Assembly (NCBI GenBank): GCA_947448735.1
Contig: CANFOS010000015.1
Location: 1-64,000, forward strand
Source: Comamonadaceae bacterium
GTDB taxonomy: Bacteria; Pseudomonadota; Gammaproteobacteria; Burkholderiales; Burkholderiaceae_C
Reading direction: 5' to 3'
DNA: 64,000 bases
Under the pieces are notes generated by a model. It saw only the letters and a list, made by a program, of their open reading frames with translations, was not told the origin of the DNA and did not search any database. This document shows, piece by piece, positions 9,289 through 18,287 of the stretch (its first letter is position 1; each line of letters opens with the position of its first letter). The position numbers and the translations under genes are program-made.

Positions 9289-10770
9289 ATGAAGGCCATG
9301 CAACAAGACATTCTCATCAACTGGTCGCCCCAGGAAACCCGCGTGGCAGTCATTGAGCACGGCGCGTTGCAGGAGTTGCAGGTCGAGCGCTCACTGGAGC
9401 GTGGTCTGGTCGGGAATGTCTACCTGGGCAAAGTAGCGCGCGTGCTGCCTGGCATGCAGTCTGCATTCATAGACATTGGCCTGGACAAAGCGGCTTTCTT
9501 GCATGTCGCTGATTTGATGAGCAGCATCAACAGCCGCCATGCCGACGCTGACCTGCCTGCAGCCAGCGTCCAGCCGATTGAAAAACAATTGTTTGAGGGC
9601 CAGGCCTTGATGGTGCAGGTGCTCAAAGACCCGCTGGGCACCAAGGGTGCGCGGCTGACCGCGCAAATCAGCATTGCAGGACGCTTGCTGGTGTTTTTGC
9701 CGCAGGACAACCATGTGGGTGTGTCGCAAAAAATACCGCCCAGGCAGCGCGAAGAGTTGCGCCAGCGCGTCATCAAGCTTGCGGGCGAGGCGGGCGGTGG
9801 TTTTATTTTGCGCACCAACGGCGAAGATGCACTGGACGCCGAGCTTGGGGAAGATATCGCTTATCTGCGCAAGACCTGGGCCCGCATCAAGGACGCGTCA
9901 ACCCGTTTGCCGCCTGCATCGGTCCTGCATCAGGACCTGAACCTGCTGCAGCGCGTGCTGCGTGATGTGGTGGTTGAAGGAACGCAGACGATACGCATTG
10001 ACTCGCATGAGCAGTTCGACCGCCTGAAGGCTTTTGCGCAAGAGTTCATGCCCGCCACAGCGCAAAAACTCCAGCACTATGTGGGCGAACGGCCTATTTT
10101 TGACCTGTTCAATATTGACGAAGACATTGCCAAGGCACTCGGTCGCCGGGTGGACCTTAAATCGGGCGGTTACCTGATCATTGACCAGACAGAAGCGTTG
10201 ACCACCGTGGATGTCAACACGGGTGGCTTTGTTGGGGCCCGTAATTTTGACGACACCATTTTCAAGACCAACCTGGAAGCGTCCCAGGCGATTGCGCGGC
10301 AACTGCGTCTTCGAAATCTGGGCGGTATTGTGATTGTTGACTTTATCGACATGGCGCGTGAAAACCACCGCGATGCGGTGCTGGCCGAGTTCCAAAAACA
10401 GCTTTCGCGTGACCGAATCAAAACTGCTGTCAACGGATTTTCATCACTCGGATTGCTGGAGATGACGCGCAAGCGCACCCGCGAATCCCTGTCGCACCAG
10501 CTTTGTGAGCCCTGCAGCGCCTGTGGTGGCAAAGGCGTGGTCAAAACGGCCCGCAGCGTGACATACGACATATTGCGTGAAATTCTGCGTGAAGCCAGGC
10601 AGTTCAATCCGCGAGAATTTCGCGTAGTGGCCTCTCCCAAGGTCATTGAGCTTTTTTTGGATGAAGAAAGTCAGCACCTGGCCAGTCTGAGTGACTTCAT
10701 TGGCAAACCCATCTCGTTGCACGCCGAAGCCGCGATGGCGCAAGAGCAATACGATATTGTGTTGATCTGA
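9289..10770 (+). CDS. rng: Ribonuclease G
   Basis: RNase G is an endoribonuclease that matures the 5' end of 16S rRNA and cuts some mRNAs. The protein has an N-terminal S1 RNA-binding domain (GLVGNVYLGKVARVLPGMQS), the RNase E/G catalytic core with ELKSGGYLIIDQTEA-like sequence (DLKSGGYLIIDQTEA) and VDVNTGGFVG carrying the catalytic acidic residues, and the zinc-link region LCEPCSACGGKG. It is about 493 residues and has no long RNase E-type tail. The start is ATG 9289, or ATG 9298 three codons later. The upstream open frame overlapping maf is not conserved. Confidence 0.95.
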   Translation: MKAMQQDILINWSPQETRVAVIEHGALQELQVERSLERGLVGNVYLGKVARVLPGMQSAFIDIGLDKAAFLHVADLMSSINSRHADADLPAASVQPIEKQLFEGQALMVQVLKDPLGTKGARLTAQISIAGRLLVFLPQDNHVGVSQKIPPRQREELRQRVIKLAGEAGGGFILRTNGEDALDAELGEDIAYLRKTWARIKDASTRLPPASVLHQDLNLLQRVLRDVVVEGTQTIRIDSHEQFDRLKAFAQEFMPATAQKLQHYVGERPIFDLFNIDEDIAKALGRRVDLKSGGYLIIDQTEALTTVDVNTGGFVGARNFDDTIFKTNLEASQAIARQLRLRNLGGIVIVDFIDMARENHRDAVLAEFQKQLSRDRIKTAVNGFSSLGLLEMTRKRTRESLSHQLCEPCSACGGKGVVKTARSVTYDILREILREARQFNPREFRVVASPKVIELFLDEESQHLASLSDFIGKPISLHAEAAMAQEQYDIVLI

Positions 10771-10788
10771 TTTCAACGAATTATTGAT

Positions 10789-11556
10789 ATGCCTCAGCAG
10801 ACCATTCCCATTCTGATGTATCACCAGGTTGACACCGAGCCCCCCAAGGGTTCTCCGATGCGCGGGTTGGTGGTGTCACCCCAAACTTTTTCAAGGCAAA
10901 TGGCAGCGCTCAGTGCGTGCGGTTACCAGGGCAAGTCCATGGGCGACTTGTTGCCTTACTTGAACGGCGACAAGCGCGGAAAAGTCTTTGGCATCACCTT
11001 CGATGATGGCTATCAAAACAATTTGCGCTGCGCCTTGCCGGTGCTAAAGCGCTATGGTTTCACCTCGACGTGCTACATCGTGGCGAATCAGATTGGCAAA
11101 ACCAATGGATGGGACAAAGAGCGCGGCGTCATCCAGGTGCCGCTGATGAATGCCCAGGAGTTGCAGGCGTGGGTCCACGCCGGCCAGGAGGTGGGTTCGC
11201 ACACACTGAACCATGCCAACCTGAGCATCTTGAGCCCGGCAGAGCAGGTCATCGAGATCGCGCAGTCCAAAATTCAGCTTGAAGCACTCATCCAGCAAAA
11301 AGCGGGTGTGCAGCACTTTTGCTATCCCTACGGTGGTCTGAATAAAACAGCCGTGCAAAGCGTCAAGGCTGCGGGTTATCTGACCGCAACCACGACTGTG
11401 CGAGGCAGGGCAGTTGTGGCGCAGCACGATGATTTGTTGCTGCCGCGTGTGCTGGTCAGCCGCACCACGACATGGATGCAGTTGTTGCTCAAGTGTCTGA
11501 CCCGGTACGAGGACAAGCGTGCCGTCAACCATGGCGCAGATGTGTACGCAGCATGA
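10789..11556 (+). CDS. Polysaccharide deacetylase-family protein
   Basis: This 255-residue protein has the NodB/CE4 hallmarks: an early IPILMYHQV strand, the catalytic and metal-binding GITFDDGYQNN, a SHTLNHANL motif with the two metal-ligand His residues, and FCYPYGG. CE4 enzymes remove N-acetyl groups from sugars in surface polysaccharides; the substrate here is unknown. It has no signal peptide, so it probably acts in the cytoplasm on a lipid-linked intermediate. Its stop overlaps the start of the following glycosyltransferase (ATGA), which ties it to the lipopolysaccharide cluster. Confidence 0.88.
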   Translation: MPQQTIPILMYHQVDTEPPKGSPMRGLVVSPQTFSRQMAALSACGYQGKSMGDLLPYLNGDKRGKVFGITFDDGYQNNLRCALPVLKRYGFTSTCYIVANQIGKTNGWDKERGVIQVPLMNAQELQAWVHAGQEVGSHTLNHANLSILSPAEQVIEIAQSKIQLEALIQQKAGVQHFCYPYGGLNKTAVQSVKAAGYLTATTTVRGRAVVAQHDDLLLPRVLVSRTTTWMQLLLKCLTRYEDKRAVNHGADVYAA

Positions 11557-12671
11557 AAGCAAGACTCGCCCTGGTTACCCGCAACTTTTCAAAAATAGGC
11601 GGGGGCGCTGAAAGTCTGGCCGTGTCGATGGCCACATCCATGCTTGATGACTATGACATCACGGTGGTCTCACAGGGTTTTGACCAGTCGACAGAGCTGT
11701 TCAGGCACCTGCCCGTCGCTAAATTGCCTATTCGTACCCGATGGCTCAACCAGCTGTGGTTCAGCTGGCAGACGAAGCGACTCACCCGGTCCGGCTTTGA
11801 CATCGTGCACTCGTACGAAAACATCACCCATGGTGACGTGCACACTGTCAGCGTCAAAACCGTTCATGCCAGCCTGAAAGAGCGAGGCATGAGCGCTTTG
11901 CGCATTGGGCTCAGCCCCCGCTTGCTGGCTTATTTGTGGCTGGAGAAAAAGCGTCTATGTACTGCGGGGCACCACAGCGTTTTTGTGTCCCAATTTGTTC
12001 ACGACGAGACCCTGGCCGTTTTGCCGAAACTGTATTCAGCCAGCGTGGTCACGCCGGGTGTCGATATCCCTTTTCGGCCATTTTCAATGGCAGAAAAAAC
12101 GGCTGCTCGCGAAAGTCTGGGCTTCAATCCCGCCATCATGACCATCGGATTTGTGGGCCACGACTTTAAAAAGAAAGGTCTGGGAACGCTGCTCAAGGGA
12201 GCGGCTTTGCTGCCCTTTGATGTGCAAATCATGGTGATTGGCAATACGGCGCAGGCTGATCGTTACACCGATCTGGTGCAGGCCTTGGGCGCTGGCAAGT
12301 CTTGCCGTTTTATGGGTGTCGTCAGCGACATGCCCAACGCCTATGCAGCCATGGACTGCCTGGCGCACCCTACCACGCAAGACGTATTTCCCATGGTGGT
12401 GCTGGAGGCGATGGCCAAGCATGTGCCAGTGGTGACGACCGACGCTCCCCACAACAACATGGGCAGCCTGCTGGTCAATCATGCTGACGCCATATTGCTG
12501 CCTGACCCGCAAGATATTGACGGTATGGCAAAAGCGCTCAGTCAAATCTGGCTGGACAAAGATTTACGCGACACGCTCGCCAGTAACGGGTTTTTATTTG
12601 CCCAAAAATACAGCTGGGATGCGGCTAAAGCCAAGTACTACCAGGTTTATAGACGCGTCATGCGGCGCTAA
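11553..12671 (+). CDS. Family 4-type glycosyltransferase
   Basis: The 372-residue protein is a GT-B fold retaining glycosyltransferase. The N-terminus has VTRNFSKIGGGAESLAVSMA (donor loop GGGAE), and the C-terminal half shows TIGFVGHDFKKKGLGTLLKG and DCLAHPTTQDVFPMVVLEAM, the GT4 EX7E-like nucleotide-sugar site. The ATG at 11553 overlaps the deacetylase stop; the longer upstream frame is a shadow. It probably adds a sugar in lipopolysaccharide core or O-antigen synthesis; the sugar cannot be told. It ends 12 bp from the convergent epimerase-like gene. Confidence 0.87.
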   Translation: MKARLALVTRNFSKIGGGAESLAVSMATSMLDDYDITVVSQGFDQSTELFRHLPVAKLPIRTRWLNQLWFSWQTKRLTRSGFDIVHSYENITHGDVHTVSVKTVHASLKERGMSALRIGLSPRLLAYLWLEKKRLCTAGHHSVFVSQFVHDETLAVLPKLYSASVVTPGVDIPFRPFSMAEKTAARESLGFNPAIMTIGFVGHDFKKKGLGTLLKGAALLPFDVQIMVIGNTAQADRYTDLVQALGAGKSCRFMGVVSDMPNAYAAMDCLAHPTTQDVFPMVVLEAMAKHVPVVTTDAPHNNMGSLLVNHADAILLPDPQDIDGMAKALSQIWLDKDLRDTLASNGFLFAQKYSWDAAKAKYYQVYRRVMRR

Positions 12672-12683
12672 GCGTGCCGCAAA

Positions 12684-13508
12684 TCAAGACGCAACATAGG
12701 CTGCAAATTGCTTGCGCACATAGTCTTCAATTGCAATAAAGTCATCGTGCCAGAACTCGCGCAGGCGGGTTGTATCAGCGCGTGAGTATTCAGCTTCCTG
12801 TATCGAGCCGCGTTGAATGACCAATTGTGGAAACTGTTCCCAAACCATGTCGACCAGCGTCGATATTTTTGTTGCTACGCCAGTACCTATGTTCAGGTGT
12901 GTGTGCTGAACGCTTGCGCCCAGCAGCTTCATGACAACTGAGGCGACATCCGTCACATGAATAAAGTCCCGCTGCATTCGCCCCTCATTGTTCAGAGTAA
13001 AGGACGTACCGTTTTGCAGGGCACGTTTGAGCTTTGAAAAAATGGAGAACCGGTCATCACCGCCGTAGCTGTTGAACACACGCAAAATCTGGAATTCAAT
13101 CCCATTGGCTGTGCAAAACTCCGCCACCAGTTTTTCGTTCAAATGCTTGGAAATACCATTGATCGTGATGGGGCAGCACAAGCTGTCTTCGCCGGTACGC
13201 ATGTCTTCGCCATAAACAGCGCAGCTGCTGAGAAATACAAAACGCTTGACCCGCCATTTTTGAGCTGCTTCTAGCAAAGTAGCGGTCGACATCACATTGG
13301 AGTCCAGCAATCGCGTGGGTGCCAGGCTGGCCGATGTGCGCAGATCGCTTGCAGCGTGAACGACGACATCGGCTGTTGCCATTTTTTCATCCATTGCCGC
13401 CCAGTCCCCGCGACCGACGGGGGTGACGTGCACATCGCTTTTGACACGTGTTTGTCGGCAAAATTCAGTTCCGAAGTTTCCTTGTGCGCCTGTCAGCAAA
13501 ATATTCAT
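12684..13508 (-). CDS. NAD-dependent epimerase/dehydratase-like protein lacking the catalytic Tyr
   Basis: The 274-residue protein is an extended SDR: the N-terminal Rossmann motif GAQGNFG follows MNILLT, and FLSSCAVYG supplies the active-site Ser region. At the usual YxxxK position it reads NGISK, so Asn117 replaces the catalytic Tyr while Lys121 remains. Rossmann-fold nucleotide-sugar epimerases and dehydratases in polysaccharide clusters normally need that Tyr, so it may be a reductase variant, a binding protein or degenerate. It is also shorter than the usual 310-340 residues. It is last in the waaL-msbA-epimerase run on the minus strand, 9 bp after msbA. Confidence 0.82.
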   Translation of the reverse strand: MNILLTGAQGNFGTEFCRQTRVKSDVHVTPVGRGDWAAMDEKMATADVVVHAASDLRTSASLAPTRLLDSNVMSTATLLEAAQKWRVKRFVFLSSCAVYGEDMRTGEDSLCCPITINGISKHLNEKLVAEFCTANGIEFQILRVFNSYGGDDRFSIFSKLKRALQNGTSFTLNNEGRMQRDFIHVTDVASVVMKLLGASVQHTHLNIGTGVATKISTLVDMVWEQFPQLVIQRGSIQEAEYSRADTTRLREFWHDDFIAIEDYVRKQFAAYVAS

Positions 13509-13517
13509 GATTTCAGC

Positions 13518-15284
13518 CTATGTTTTGTCCGAGCTCAGTCCAAGCCGGTACAGATTGGCATAAGCACCGTTTTGTGCCATTAACTGTGTATGCGTGCCTG
13601 TCTCGATCAGTCGACCAGCATTCATCATGATGATGCGGTCGGCATGCTGAATCGTTGACAGCCGGTGCGCGATGATCAGGGATGTTCTGTTTCTTGTCAG
13701 CTCTTTAATGGCAACTTGCACGGCCTGTTCTGATTCTGTGTCCAGTGCGGATGTGGCCTCGTCAAGAATCAGAATCGGTGCATCTTTGTACAGGGCTCGC
13801 GCGATGGCCAGGCGCTGGCGCTGGCCACCAGACAATTGCATGGCATTGTGTCCAAGCACAGTCTCAATGCCTTGTGGCAGTTCACTCATGAGTTGCCCCA
13901 GATTAGCGGCCATCAGGCACTGCATGATCTTGTCTTTGTCGTAGGGCTGCCCAAGCGTCACGTTGAGCGCAATCGAGCTGTTCAGCATGACAACATGTTG
14001 GCTGACCACTGCAAACTGAGAGCGCAAAGATGCCAGGTCCCACTGCCTGATTTCCTGTCCGTCAATGGAGATCTCGCCGCACGTCAAGTCGACAAAACGG
14101 GGCAACAAATTGGCCAGTGTGGTTTTTCCGGAGCCTGAAGCACCAACAAGCGCAATCGTTTCTCCGGGAGCAATGGACAACGTCAGGCCGTCCAGCGCGG
14201 GCGACGCACCTGCCTTGTAAACAACGCCGACGTTTGCAAATTCAATGGCTCCTGCGGCTCTGGCCTTGGTGAAGGTTCCACCAGATTCATCATCCGTCAA
14301 TTCCATCAAATCCAGACCACGTTCCAATGCGGCCAGCCCGCGCGTGATGGGTGTCGCACCGTCAGACAATCCTTTGATGGGCGCAATCAACAGCAGCATG
14401 GCGGTGACAAAGGCAACAAATCCACCCACGGTGGTGGTGTTTTCCGAGCCCTGCAGCAGTGCGATGGAAATGACCGCTGACAGTGCAATTGCAGCCAGCA
14501 CCTGGTTGATGGCGCTCATGCTTGCGTAAGCCACCGTTGACTTCATCGACAGGCGCCGAAGAGATCTGCTCAATGCGTCAAACCGAGTTGCCTGACTGGC
14601 CTGCGCGCCATTGAGCCGAACATCACGATGGGCCAGCACATTTTCTTCAACCACATAGGCGAGGTTGTCGGTGGCCGTCTGACTTTCTTTGGTCAAACGG
14701 TAAAGCCTGCGGGTCAGCAACTGAATCACCAGTGCCACAGCAGGAAACAGCAGCGACACCACCAGCATCAGCTTCCAGTTCAGAAAAATCAGGTAAGCAA
14801 TCAACGCCAGCATCGTCAACACATCACGCGCCAGCTTGATCAGTGCGTTGTTCAAAATGACAGAGCCGTTGTAAACCTCGTACACCACGGTGTTGGATAT
14901 GGCGCTGGAAGTCTGTTCGGCAAACAGTGACAGTCGCGCGGTGAGCAGCTTGTCAAACATGGCTTTGCGAAGTGCCTGCAGACCATCGTTGGTCACTTCG
15001 GTCAACGCATATTGCGCCACAAAACCAGACAAGCCACGGATGGTAAAAAGCAGCATCAGGGCAGCTGGAACCTGCCAGAGGTCAAGTTTGCCATTTTGAA
15101 ATCCCCTGTCGAGCAGTGGCTTGAGCAGCGCTGGAATGAAAGGTTCGGTGGCCGATGCTGCAATCGTGGCCAGTATGGCCACCGCCCAAGCGCGCCTTGA
15201 CTTGCTGAAATAAGGCCAGACACGCCAAAAGCGCCTCAGCACGCTTGATTGATGGGCTTGCGACGCCACGCTGGCGGGCCTCAT
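13518..15284 (-). CDS. msbA: Lipid A/lipopolysaccharide ABC exporter, MsbA type
   Basis: The 588-residue half-transporter has an N-terminal six-helix membrane domain (residues about 25-330) and a C-terminal ATPase with Walker A GASGSGKTT, signature LSGGQRQRLAIARAL and Walker B ILILDEATSALD. The length matches MsbA (582 in E. coli), which flips lipid A-core across the inner membrane. The genomic setting supports this: its ATG overlaps the stop of waaL and glycosyltransferases are on both sides. Another ABC exporter of similar layout is possible but less likely. Confidence 0.9.
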   Translation of the reverse strand: MRPASVASQAHQSSVLRRFWRVWPYFSKSRRAWAVAILATIAASATEPFIPALLKPLLDRGFQNGKLDLWQVPAALMLLFTIRGLSGFVAQYALTEVTNDGLQALRKAMFDKLLTARLSLFAEQTSSAISNTVVYEVYNGSVILNNALIKLARDVLTMLALIAYLIFLNWKLMLVVSLLFPAVALVIQLLTRRLYRLTKESQTATDNLAYVVEENVLAHRDVRLNGAQASQATRFDALSRSLRRLSMKSTVAYASMSAINQVLAAIALSAVISIALLQGSENTTTVGGFVAFVTAMLLLIAPIKGLSDGATPITRGLAALERGLDLMELTDDESGGTFTKARAAGAIEFANVGVVYKAGASPALDGLTLSIAPGETIALVGASGSGKTTLANLLPRFVDLTCGEISIDGQEIRQWDLASLRSQFAVVSQHVVMLNSSIALNVTLGQPYDKDKIMQCLMAANLGQLMSELPQGIETVLGHNAMQLSGGQRQRLAIARALYKDAPILILDEATSALDTESEQAVQVAIKELTRNRTSLIIAHRLSTIQHADRIIMMNAGRLIETGTHTQLMAQNGAYANLYRLGLSSDKT

Positions 15285-16573
15285 GTCGGGTTTGCCCTTG
15301 CCGCCGAGGCGGCTATCTGTGTGTGCATCACAAGAGCCAGCATCAGACCCAGCGCGACGCAGAAAAAATCACCTATCAGAGCATCATAAATCGGCGAATT
15401 GAAAAAGCACGTGACGACCAATGCCGCCAATACCGATTGCGCAGCGCGTGTTGAATCAGGATCTGTTCCGACTGTGTCTCTGAACACAGCCGCCAGAAAA
15501 GTTAACAAAAGCAGCACGCCAGGTATGCCAAGTTGTACCCCCCACAACAAATATTCCTGGTGTGGATTGCCTCTTTCACCGATCCTGAAGGATGCTGGAT
15601 TTTGTCGTGTTTCAAGCCTGTTGTATTCGTTGCTCCAGCTTCCTACGCCCGAGCCCAACAAAGGACTCTCAGATATCGACTGGACAGCCCTGTGCCAGAA
15701 GTGGAGCCTGATACCGGAAGAGCTTCCCGTCACCACGTTCGCGCTTTGCTTGATCGAGAATTCCTGCACTTCACTTTTGACCAAGTTGAGACGTTTTTGC
15801 ACCTTGGGTGACATCACCGAAAGTGTGCCAAGCAGAAGTAATGGCATTATCAATACAGTCCAGCGATAGCGCGGCTTGAGCTGCCAGGTCAGTGCCAGGG
15901 AGAGCAGCACGATCATCACCAAGTGGCCGGTACGGCCGCTCAAAACAAACAATACGTTGGCGAGACACAGGACGGCAATGCCTATTGCAATTTGGCTGCC
16001 GAAGCGACCGGGCGCTGACTTGCGTAGATGCCAGCATACGGCAGCAGTGACCGCACTCATGATGCCTTGGTCCAGATAACTGGAAAAAACTGCGAAATAT
16101 ATGGTCGAGCTTTTGGATATTGCCCACGGTACAGGCAGTCCCGCAAACAGCATCCAGGAACTCAGCACCAAAAAGAACTGCACCAAAACAAACACGATGA
16201 TGGCGCTGACGACTTCCTGTTTGCTTCTTAGCAACATCGGCAGCAACAAGATGGTGAGTAATTTGCCATATTTTGCGATGGAACCAACCGATTCAGCGGT
16301 TCCTGCCGTCGTCCAGAACAGGCTAAGGGTAAAAACAAGGAGCACACCGAGTACTGCACGAGCTGTATTTAACGGCAGCTTCAAACACGTTTCGTTGCTA
16401 AGCTTTGAGTTTGTGACATGCGGCCAAATTAAAATCGCCAAACAAAACACGAACAAAGCCAGCTTGGCAACACCGACCAGTGCCACCGACAGTCCTACCG
16501 ATGCCGCTACTGCGTAGACCAGTAACAGCCTTGAACTCAAATACTTTTTAGTTTCCCAGCTGGTTTCGGTCAT
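15281..16573 (-). CDS. waaL: O-antigen ligase-family membrane protein
   Basis: The 430-residue protein has many hydrophobic helices and, near the C-terminal third, a large periplasmic segment with LLGSGVGSWSNEY and a conserved His in GNPHQEYLLWGVQLG, matching the Wzy_C/O-antigen ligase domain. WaaL joins undecaprenyl-linked O-antigen to lipid A-core in the periplasm. I start it at the ATG at 16573; the longer frame upstream covers the neighbouring divergent gene and lacks membrane character. The stop overlaps the msbA start. Wzy polymerases share the domain, so the symbol is likely rather than certain. Confidence 0.8.
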   Translation of the reverse strand: MTETSWETKKYLSSRLLLVYAVAASVGLSVALVGVAKLALFVFCLAILIWPHVTNSKLSNETCLKLPLNTARAVLGVLLVFTLSLFWTTAGTAESVGSIAKYGKLLTILLLPMLLRSKQEVVSAIIVFVLVQFFLVLSSWMLFAGLPVPWAISKSSTIYFAVFSSYLDQGIMSAVTAAVCWHLRKSAPGRFGSQIAIGIAVLCLANVLFVLSGRTGHLVMIVLLSLALTWQLKPRYRWTVLIMPLLLLGTLSVMSPKVQKRLNLVKSEVQEFSIKQSANVVTGSSSGIRLHFWHRAVQSISESPLLGSGVGSWSNEYNRLETRQNPASFRIGERGNPHQEYLLWGVQLGIPGVLLLLTFLAAVFRDTVGTDPDSTRAAQSVLAALVVTCFFNSPIYDALIGDFFCVALGLMLALVMHTQIAASAARANPT

Positions 16574-16657
16574 GATTTCCCATATTATCGATGATTGTTT
16601 TTTGACCGATTGCGTTTCACGGATACGCGTCTTTGGCATCGCACAAAAAGGCAGAGT

Positions 16658-17419
16658 TTGACCACGCTGGCAGTCATTGTTATCACCAAAAATGAGGCAC
16701 GCAACATCGAGGCTTGCCTCAAATCGGTGCGCTTTGCTGATCAAATCGTTGTGCTCGATTCAGAAAGCACAGACGGTACGGCCGAGTTGGTTAAAAGCAT
16801 GGGTGCGGAACTGAGTCAAACTGCGGATTGGCCTGGTTTTGGCATACAAAAAAACCGCGCCCTCGCTTTGGCCGAATGTGACTGGGTTTTGTCGATTGAT
16901 GCCGACGAAAGAATAACCCCAGAGCTCCAGGCCGAGATCAAGGCGGTACTCGACAAACCGCAGTTCGACGTTTACAGCTTTCCCCGGCTGTCAAGCTACT
17001 GTGGACAGTACATGCGCCATTCGGGCTGGTACCCTGACCGGATCACACGTCTTTTCAAGCGCGACAGCGCCAGCTTCTCAAATGATCTGGTGCATGAAAA
17101 GCTCATCACCCAACGGGCCGTGGGTCAATTAAAAGCGCATTTGCTGCATCAAAGTTTCAATGATTTTGAGGCTGTGCTTGACAAGGCCAATCGTTATTCG
17201 ACAGCAGGTGCACAGCATTTGTTCCAGCAGGGTAAAAAGGCATCCATCCGTCAGGCCTTGGGCCACGGCCTGTGGGCATTTGTTCGCACTTATGTGTTGC
17301 GACTGGGTTTTCTGGATGGTCGCATGGGCTTGTTGCTGGCAATTTCCAATGCAGAGGGCACGTATTACCGGTACCTGAAAGTCTGGTTGATGTCGCAGCC
17401 CACCAGCAAATCCCGATGA
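16658..17419 (+). CDS. Family 2 glycosyltransferase, WaaE/KdtX-like
   Basis: The product has the GT-A fold: AVIVITKNEARNIEACLKSV at the N-terminus, DSESTDGTAEL, and a DWVLSIDADERIT segment whose DAD supplies metal-binding acids. This pattern is typical of core-lipopolysaccharide transferases of the WaaE/KdtX group. The frame is open from a TTG at 16595, but family members start just before the VIVITKNEA strand, so I prefer the TTG at 16658, which has AGGCAGAG upstream; no ATG is suitable. It is divergent from waaL and overlaps the next glycosyltransferase by four bases. Confidence 0.85.
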   Translation: MTTLAVIVITKNEARNIEACLKSVRFADQIVVLDSESTDGTAELVKSMGAELSQTADWPGFGIQKNRALALAECDWVLSIDADERITPELQAEIKAVLDKPQFDVYSFPRLSSYCGQYMRHSGWYPDRITRLFKRDSASFSNDLVHEKLITQRAVGQLKAHLLHQSFNDFEAVLDKANRYSTAGAQHLFQQGKKASIRQALGHGLWAFVRTYVLRLGFLDGRMGLLLAISNAEGTYYRYLKVWLMSQPTSKSR

Positions 17420-18258
17420 ACATCAGCTTCATTGTTTTGACCTACAACCGAACCGACGCGCTGCTGGCGGTGCTGCGTTCGCTGGCCAGGCAGTGCGGGA
17501 CTGATCACGAGGTGCTGGTCGTCGATGACGGTTCCAGCCCTGACCAGGTTGACATGCTTCGCCAACATTGCCCGCCTTTTAACTGCCCCATACGTCACGT
17601 CTGGCACCCTGACACAGGCTTTACCGCCGCTAAAGCACGTAACCTTGGCGCCTACCACGCCGTGGGGGAGTATCTGGTTTTTCTTGACGGCGACTGTGTA
17701 CCCGGCCGGTCATTTGCCAAAGCCCAAACCCGTTTGGCCGAACAAGCGTGCTTTGTCAACGGTAGCAGGGTCTTGCTCAGTGAGCAGTTGACGCGGCGCG
17801 TGGTCAACCAGAAGATCGACCTGCTTGACCAGTCTTGGTTCTTTTGGACACTGGCAAGACTCAAAGGTGATAGCAACAAACTGTTGCACATGCTGGGCTG
17901 GCCCGTGTCGTGGTTCAGGCTGCAACGGGGCTTCAGGTGGAAGGGCATCCGCAGTTGTAACCTGGCCGTTTGGCGCCAGGACTTCCTGACGGTGAATGGT
18001 TTTGACGAGACCTTTGAGGGCTGGGGTCATGAAGATGCGGACCTTGTGCTGCGTCTTAGCAACGCTGGCGTCCAGCGTAAAAACGGGTTTTGGGCGACCG
18101 AGGTTTACCACCTGTGGCACCGCGAGCAGCAGCGCCATCAGGAGTCCGTCAACCGGCTAAAAGTGCTTGACCGAATGAAAACTTTTCAGACCAGGGCCGT
18201 CAAAGGTTTGTCTGAAATTGAACCTCAGTCGTCAGGTCAGGTCACACGCCTACAGTAA
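17416..18258 (+). CDS. Family 2 glycosyltransferase with GT7-like C-terminus
   Basis: The 280-residue protein begins MNISFIVLTYNRTDALLAVL, has VLVVDDGSS and the DGDC metal-binding motif, then a galactosyltransferase-like C-terminal block CNLAVWRQDFLTVNGFDE and GWGHEDADLVLRL. The latter resembles the Glyco_transf_7C domain, in which the ED pair is catalytic. The ATG at 17416 overlaps the stop of the preceding glycosyltransferase. It probably transfers a hexose or N-acetylhexosamine in surface glycan assembly; acceptor and donor are unknown. It ends 29 bp before tolB. Confidence 0.87.
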   Translation: MNISFIVLTYNRTDALLAVLRSLARQCGTDHEVLVVDDGSSPDQVDMLRQHCPPFNCPIRHVWHPDTGFTAAKARNLGAYHAVGEYLVFLDGDCVPGRSFAKAQTRLAEQACFVNGSRVLLSEQLTRRVVNQKIDLLDQSWFFWTLARLKGDSNKLLHMLGWPVSWFRLQRGFRWKGIRSCNLAVWRQDFLTVNGFDETFEGWGHEDADLVLRLSNAGVQRKNGFWATEVYHLWHREQQRHQESVNRLKVLDRMKTFQTRAVKGLSEIEPQSSGQVTRLQ

Positions 18259-18287
18259 ATTTCCCAAAATACATTTAAACTTTTTCT

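Noticed and set aside
13250..13300. GCTTCTAGCAAAGTAGCGG as another repeat A copy
   Set aside because: Similarity is limited to the short arms, and the encoded LLEAAQKWRVKRFVF is ordinary conserved sequence of the epimerase family.
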